NCBI GenBank assembly: GCA_001275005.1
Contig: JWZX01001033.1
Location: 1-18,362, forward strand
Length of the DNA: 18,362 nt
Direction of reading: 5' to 3'
Source: Chrysochromulina tobinii
Taxonomy: Eukaryota > Haptophyta > Prymnesiales > Chrysochromulinaceae
In this document: piece after piece, positions 14,901-18,362 of the stretch
How the letters are laid out: every line of letters starts with the position of its first letter
Position numbering within the stretch: position 1 is the stretch's first letter
Translations under genes and position numbers: made by a program
The notes under the pieces: generated by a model
What the model was told of the DNA's origin: nothing
The model's database searches: none
The model's input: only the letters and a program-made list of their open reading frames with translations

Positions 14901-17095
14901 TGGAAAAGGGAGCAAGGCGCCGTGGTGAGCACTTGCATGCTCTCAGCATCCGTTGGAAGCCCTTCCCGAGCCGCTGGCGCACCTGTGGAAAAGGGAGCAA
15001 GGCGCCGTGGTGAGCACTTGCATGCTCTCAGCATCCGTTGGAAGCCCTTCCCGAGCCGCTGGCGCACCTGGCGCTGATGCTCGAGGCGCGCCTTGAGATC
15101 GCGATCCTGCTGCTGGAGCGCGGCGCATAAGTCTAGTAGCCGCCTCACGCGGTACGTGCGGTAGTACTTTTGGATGATCGTGGCGGCGCGAATGCACTCG
15201 GGTCTGGATAGATCCTCGCGGCGCCTCTCGACACACGCCCGGATAGCTCGACGGATGAGTGCGAAGCGCATCTTGCGCAGCTTGCCCGCGAGAAGATCCT
15301 TCATGTAGTCGAGCATGGCGGCGTAGTGCATGAGCGCCTCGAGCTTCTCAGCGTTGCTCGCCTGCTTCCGCCGGCTTCCCTGCTCTTTGCCCATGCGCAG
15401 CGAGTGAGCAACTGCCGAGGCCATTTTACGCTGAAGCATGACCTTGGCGAGCAGGTTCTTGGCGACGCGTACATCGGCGGCGCACACCTGGTACCACGGC
15501 AGCCGAATGTCGAGCAGCAGCGAGCGAGCGAGATGATGCTGCATCTGGCCGTGGTCCTCAGTGTTCATGACTGCGTGCACGTACGTCGCGCGCACCGCAT
15601 CCAGGCTCCGATTGGATGCGTCGGCGTCCAGACTGTCGTACACTTTGGCGATCCCCTGGTAGCGCTCCTCCTCGAGCAGCTCCTTCTCGAGCACGCGAAG
15701 CGCGCCACCTTCGACCTCGTCCAAAGTGTCTCCTCTCACGCGCGTCTTGCGCCTGCTGCCCGAGACGCCGTCTACCTGCTGCCGCCGCTTCGTCGCCCCA
15801 TCCTCGTACCGCTGCTTCACATCGACAACGAGCTCGTCCTCCAGCTCACGCTTCTGCTCCGCCAACAAGACCCCCCGCTCCTCCTCTAAATCCAGTACTG
15901 CTCGCCTCGCAAAGGCCGGTGCCCCCACTGGTGCCCCCACTGGTGCCTCCACTTGTGCCCCCTCTTCCGAGGCGTCGCCTCGGGCGTCGACCCCTCGTGC
16001 TGCCGGGATGGCCTGCGAGGTGCTGCCGGTCACGAGGGCGCCATGTTGGGAGCCTCGCGAGCCATCCCCGCGCTCACCATGGCGCAAGCCCTCCCCGCTC
16101 CTCGGCAAACCACTAGGGCTCCTCGGCGTCTGAAGGCGCGAGACCGTCTGAATAGCCGTCTGGAGGCGCGACGAGAGGCGTGATGAGGAGAGGCGTGATG
16201 CCATGGCATCACGCCTCTCGTCAACCGTCGAAGTGGCTGGCTGAACGGTGAGACTGGCCGTCACGCCAAGGGATCCCGCCGAAACTGCTGCGGGGGCCTG
16301 CGCGTTGCCGGTGGGCTCCGCCGCAGCTTGTGTGGCGCCCAAAGCTGCGACAGCCGGCGTGGCACCCCTCGCCGCTGAGCCAGGGCGGCTCAATGAGACC
16401 CGGAACGGCACCTCGTTGATCACGAAGCCCGTGGCGCCTGGCGCACCCAACTGGTGCCCCTGCACTCCCTGCACTCGCAGCCGCAACACTACCCGTGGCG
16501 GCGGCGGCGGCGGCACATTATCTGGATCCAGACGCCGATCTACCTCAGATGGTAGGAGATCGGTCCAAATGGATGAGATTGTGTTCCAAAACACCATCGC
16601 GTCGGCGCGGTCGACGAGCTTTCGCCTACTGGGCGGTGATCCAGATTGGTCGCCTGCGGGCCCCGCAGCAGCACGCTCCTTGTTCATAGCTTGCATCTGC
16701 CAGGCTTGTCGCTCAAGCCCGGGAAAATCCAAATCACCGCCGCCAGGTGCCTTCGGTTCTTTGAGCAACTTGATTTGCTCCTCAATCTCTCGCACCTTCT
16801 TTCGACCGAGCTTCGTCACGTTGCGGATCTCCTTCTGCCGGGTCGCCTTGGCATAGTACATGCTTTGCTCGAGGGTTTCGATCTTTTCTTCGAGCCGTCG
16901 CTTCTGCATCTGCAGGTCGTTCAACACGTGTCGGATGTCGTTACGTCCAATGAGATCGCCAAAGCCCTCAGTGACTACAATCGCAACCGTTGCTGCGGCC
17001 TCGCTCACAGTGCGACGCTGCATCGCGGCTCGGAAGATGGCTTGAATCTTCGTGGTGGCCGCCTGGCACATGTCGCTCGGCGGCAAGCCCATCAT
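11913..17095 (-). CDS. Large multi-IQ-motif protein, two exons
   Basis: Exon 1 is 17095-15068 (676 codons), exon 2 is 14897-11913 (994 codons plus TGA); spliced protein 1670 residues. The two exon frames differ and are joined in phase by removing a 170-nt intron. Five IQ-like calmodulin-binding motifs are visible: AATTKIQAIFRAAMQRR (about 12-28), AATIIQKYYRTYRVRRLL (about 637-654), AIMIQRQMRFIWEMRE (about 703-718), SQRIQRQYRSNRAHMRKR (about 731-748) and AAFAIQGAWRGLITRRDE (about 1470-1487). A coiled coil lies at about 55-110 (LQMQKRRLEEKIETLEQSM). Long Pro/Ser/Ala-rich linkers separate these parts, and basic/Glu-rich helices fill the C-terminal third. The start at 17095 is an ATGATG with a small overlapping upstream frame, so an upstream exon remains possible. 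Inferred to be a calmodulin-binding cytoskeletal, centriolar or flagellar scaffold; no specific family recognised. Confidence 0.83.
13119..13154 (-). repeat. 19-bp-period frame-shifting duplication in coding sequence
   Basis: A 17-base block at 13119-13135 recurs exactly at 13138-13154. The shift of 19 bp means the two copies are read in different frames of the multi-IQ protein (RSFKHG versus ELQTR), yet the frame stays open on both sides. Confidence 0.85.
14481..14570 (-). repeat. 30-bp tandem repeat, three copies, coding
   Basis: Units at 14481-14510, 14511-14540 and 14541-14570, with two or three substitutions, encode the ten-residue repeat T-E-D/G-G-R-G-S-A-S-E in the multi-IQ protein. 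In frame. Confidence 0.93.
14866..15070. repeat. 85-bp tandem repeat, 2.4 copies, spanning an exon-intron boundary
   Basis: Units 14866-14950 and 14951-15035 differ at one base (14871). A third partial copy at 15036-15070 (35 bp) is identical to the start of the second. The period of 85 is not a multiple of three. The array covers the whole intron plus the first bases of exon 2, and each junction carries CAG|GTGCGC. Confidence 0.95.
14898..15067 (-). other. Intron of the multi-IQ gene: two 85-nt units, 170 nt
   Basis: Donor CGCCAG|GTGCGCC at 15067 and acceptor TTTTCCACAG|GTGCGCC at 14898/14897, phase 0. Splicing joins LEHQRQ to VRQRLGKGFQ and links the two long open frames. An internal, identical CACAG|GTGCGC lies at 14983/14982. 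With no removal the exon 1 frame stops at 14810. With only 85 nt removed it shifts and stops at 14467. Confidence 0.83.
16188..16219. repeat. 32-bp perfect palindrome inside coding sequence
   Basis: Self-complementary with no spacer, centred on CCATGG at 16203/16204. The left arm is a direct repeat of 16173-16187 for its first 12 bases. It encodes ERRDAMASRL in the multi-IQ protein and could form a 16-bp cruciform or RNA stem. Confidence 0.93.
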
Positions 17096-17136
17096 CGCAG
17101 TGCTCCAGCGAACGCAGAGATCCGAACGTCGGCCAT
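17092..17136 (-). CDS. Upstream ORF overlapping the multi-IQ start codon
   Basis: ATG at 17136 in a strong context (G at -3, G at +4) opens a 14-codon frame, MADVRISAFAGALR, whose TGA overlaps the ATGATG of the main frame. If it lies in the mature 5' leader it would reduce or couple translation of the main protein. The preceding GGGTGAGA also resembles a 5' splice site, which would remove it. Both readings are inference. Confidence 0.35.
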   Translation of the reverse strand: MADVRISAFAGALR

Positions 17137-17752
17137 CTCACCCAGAAACAGGAAGAAACAGGCAGTTCACACACCGATTTAAGTTGCATTTGCATGCACA
17201 ACTTCCCGAACCTCGAAGCCGCAACCCACTCACCGACGGGAAGCATGTGGGGGGACTTCGTTGTTAAAAGAAGGGTGATTGCGACTCTCAATCTCTCATC
17301 TCGGCGATCTGCGCCTCTCCCCAGCACTGCTCCCCTGGGGGCGCCGCCCATGGGAGCGCCTCCCCTGGGGCGCCTCACCTGGGGCACCTCCGCTGCACTC
17401 GTCTCCCCTCGTCAACGCGCGCCGCCGAGCGCGCGCGCGCGCGGCGTTCCCACACGCCGGCAATCCCCACACGCCGGCTGCATCCCCCTCCCGCATCTCA
17501 CCCCATGCGGCTGCGCGCGCGTGCGGCCACACGCGCCGCTTTTGCGTGCGCTCGACCGCCGTTCCCACCCTCCTGTTCATGCTGAACTCATCTGCACTCA
17601 GCGCGGCGTATCTTCATTCAATTGGACGCCGTCGGCACTCAGCAGTAACTCAGCAGCCCTCGACAGCACACAGCAGCCCATCTTTGGGCCATCATTCACT
17701 TAGACGCCGGGGGGCCACAGCTTGGCTCTGCATCGCGGTCATCATGGTCGAA
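17137..17752. other. Intergenic region between multi-IQ gene and SPn membrane gene
   Basis: Expected to hold the promoter and leader of the multi-IQ gene and the 3' UTR of the gene to the right. Features seen are CCCTGGGGCGCC-type imperfect inverted repeats around 17330-17385, a 14-base alternating GC tract at 17429-17442, a 12-bp direct repeat at 17450-17461 and 17467-17478, and CAGCAG-rich sequence near 17640-17680. No gene is convincing. Confidence 0.5.
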
Positions 17753-18362
17753 TCAGATTGCATCACACGTGTCAGCCGCCGCCTTGAGCTCGGCCATCTC
17801 CCTCTCGACTTGGAGCTGGACGGGTTTCCCGTCGATCTTGACCTCGAGGACCTTGGTCGAGGCTTGGGGGCTCGTCATGGACACACCTGCTGGGGTGGCT
17901 TTCGAGGCAGACACCGAGGGCGTCTTAGGGGTGCAGCGGGTACAGAAGCCGTTCTTGACTGCGAAGTAGATGAGGAGGCCAATCAAAGTGAGCATGGTGA
18001 TGGAGACCGCCGTTGCGGTGGCCGTTTGCTCCCACGTGAATTGATCCGGTCGTACCTGGGCAAGCGCAGCTTCTACGAAGAGGAGCCTAGACGGCGAGGG
18101 TGGCGGCGCCAACGGCGGCGGCGACGGCGGAGGGGGCGACGGCGGTGGCGGCGAAGGGGGAGGCGGCAAGGGCGGCGGTGGATAGGACGGCGGCGAGGGC
18201 GGCGGCGGCGGCGGTGGCGGTGGCGGTGGGGGCGGCAACGGCGGTGGGGGCGACGGCGGTGGGAGCGACCGCGGTGGGGGCGACCGCGGCGGCGAAGGGG
18301 GAGGCGGCGAGGTCGATGGCGGCGAGGGCGGCGGCGGTGAGGGCGAGGGCGGCGGGGGCGAG
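17753..18362 (-). CDS. C-terminal part of a SPn-rich single-pass membrane protein (5' partial)
   Basis: Open from the right edge to TGA at 17753-17755, about 202 residues visible. There is no need for a start inside the window: the frame is continuous from 18361. It opens with about 100 residues of SPPPP, SPPPPL and PPPPPP repeats like the hydroxyproline-rich stalks of extensins and pherophorins. Then comes a short folded linker (RLLFVEAALAQVRPDQFTWEQ region), one membrane helix (ATAVSITMLTLIGLLIYFAV), a Cys pair (FCTRC) and a tail of about 60 residues rich in Ser/Thr and ending in a charged helix (LQVEREMAELKAAADTC). The likely topology is an extracellular N-terminus and cytosolic tail, a cell-surface or scale/wall-associated protein. 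The ectodomain lies outside the window. Confidence 0.85.
   Translation of the reverse strand, partial: SPPPPSPSPPPPSPPSTSPPPPSPPRSPPPRSLPPPSPPPPLPPPPPPPPPPPPPSPPSYPPPPLPPPPSPPPPSPPPPSPPPLAPPPSPSRLLFVEAALAQVRPDQFTWEQTATATAVSITMLTLIGLLIYFAVKNGFCTRCTPKTPSVSASKATPAGVSMTSPQASTKVLEVKIDGKPVQLQVEREMAELKAAADTCDAI
18085..18362 (-). repeat. Proline-codon low-complexity tract
   Basis: CCN/TCG triplets on the coding strand (GGN-rich plus strand) encode the SPn stalk. The plus strand is extremely G-rich with many GGCGG runs, prone to G-quadruplex formation and replication slippage, so copy number in an assembly may be unreliable. Confidence 0.85.

Noticed and set aside
14375-15000. Minus-strand frames through the 85-bp repeat and the 30-bp repeats in other phases
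   Set aside because: They are out-of-phase readings created by repeat periods; the spliced multi-IQ frame explains the region.
14866-15070. CRISPR array or mobile-element array
   Set aside because: Units are directly adjacent without spacers, only 2.4 copies, and lie inside a eukaryotic gene; a splice-site-bearing tandem duplication explains it better.
18085-18238. A start codon for the SPn protein at 18238
   Set aside because: That codon is TTG; the frame is open to the window edge, so the gene is 5' partial.

Overview
This is a GC-rich piece of nuclear DNA from a eukaryote, most likely a unicellular alga. The signs are short GT-AG introns, tandem calponin-homology and IQ-motif proteins, an HMG-box protein, plant/protist-type leucine-rich repeats, proline/serine-rich surface stalks and a small protein with a thylakoid-lumen-like leader. 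A haptophyte (Emiliania/Chrysochromulina/Pavlova type) is my best guess. A dinoflagellate, pelagophyte or green alga cannot be excluded from sequence alone. There is no sign of a prokaryotic operon, virus or transposon.

Layout, left to right: (1) 1-1953, minus: tandem-CH, IQ and coiled-coil cytoskeletal protein with one intron, cut by the window edge. (2) 2253-3674, minus: secreted LRR protein with a proline-rich juxtamembrane stalk, one membrane segment and a short tail. (3) 3732-5993, plus: 12-helix MFS-like transporter, divergent from the LRR gene across only 57 bp. (4) 6564-8558, minus: HMG-box protein, convergent with the transporter. (5) 9316-10699, minus: two-exon multipass membrane protein with a calcium-loop-like motif. 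(6) 11005-11457, plus: 150-residue protein with a twin-arginine hydrophobic leader, divergent from (5). (7) 11913-17095, minus: 1670-residue multi-IQ protein with one intron. (8) 17753-18362, minus: 3' end of a SPn-rich single-pass membrane protein, cut by the right edge.

The most interesting structure is the intron of the multi-IQ gene. It consists of exactly two copies of an 85-bp tandem unit. Each copy carries a 3' splice site fused directly to a new 5' splice site (CAG|GTGCGC), and the first 35 bases of the downstream exon repeat the start of the intron. This looks like a recent intron expansion by tandem duplication, and it creates a natural recursive splice site. In all three introns found here the downstream exon also begins with GT, so each intron is bounded by at least a short direct repeat.

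Functionally the genes fall into cytoskeleton/calmodulin-type proteins (1 and 7), cell-surface or membrane proteins (2, 3, 5 and 8), a putative chromatin protein (4) and a possible plastid protein (6). Their adjacency does not suggest one pathway. The two divergent pairs may share promoters; each intergenic space contains a dyad-symmetric sequence.
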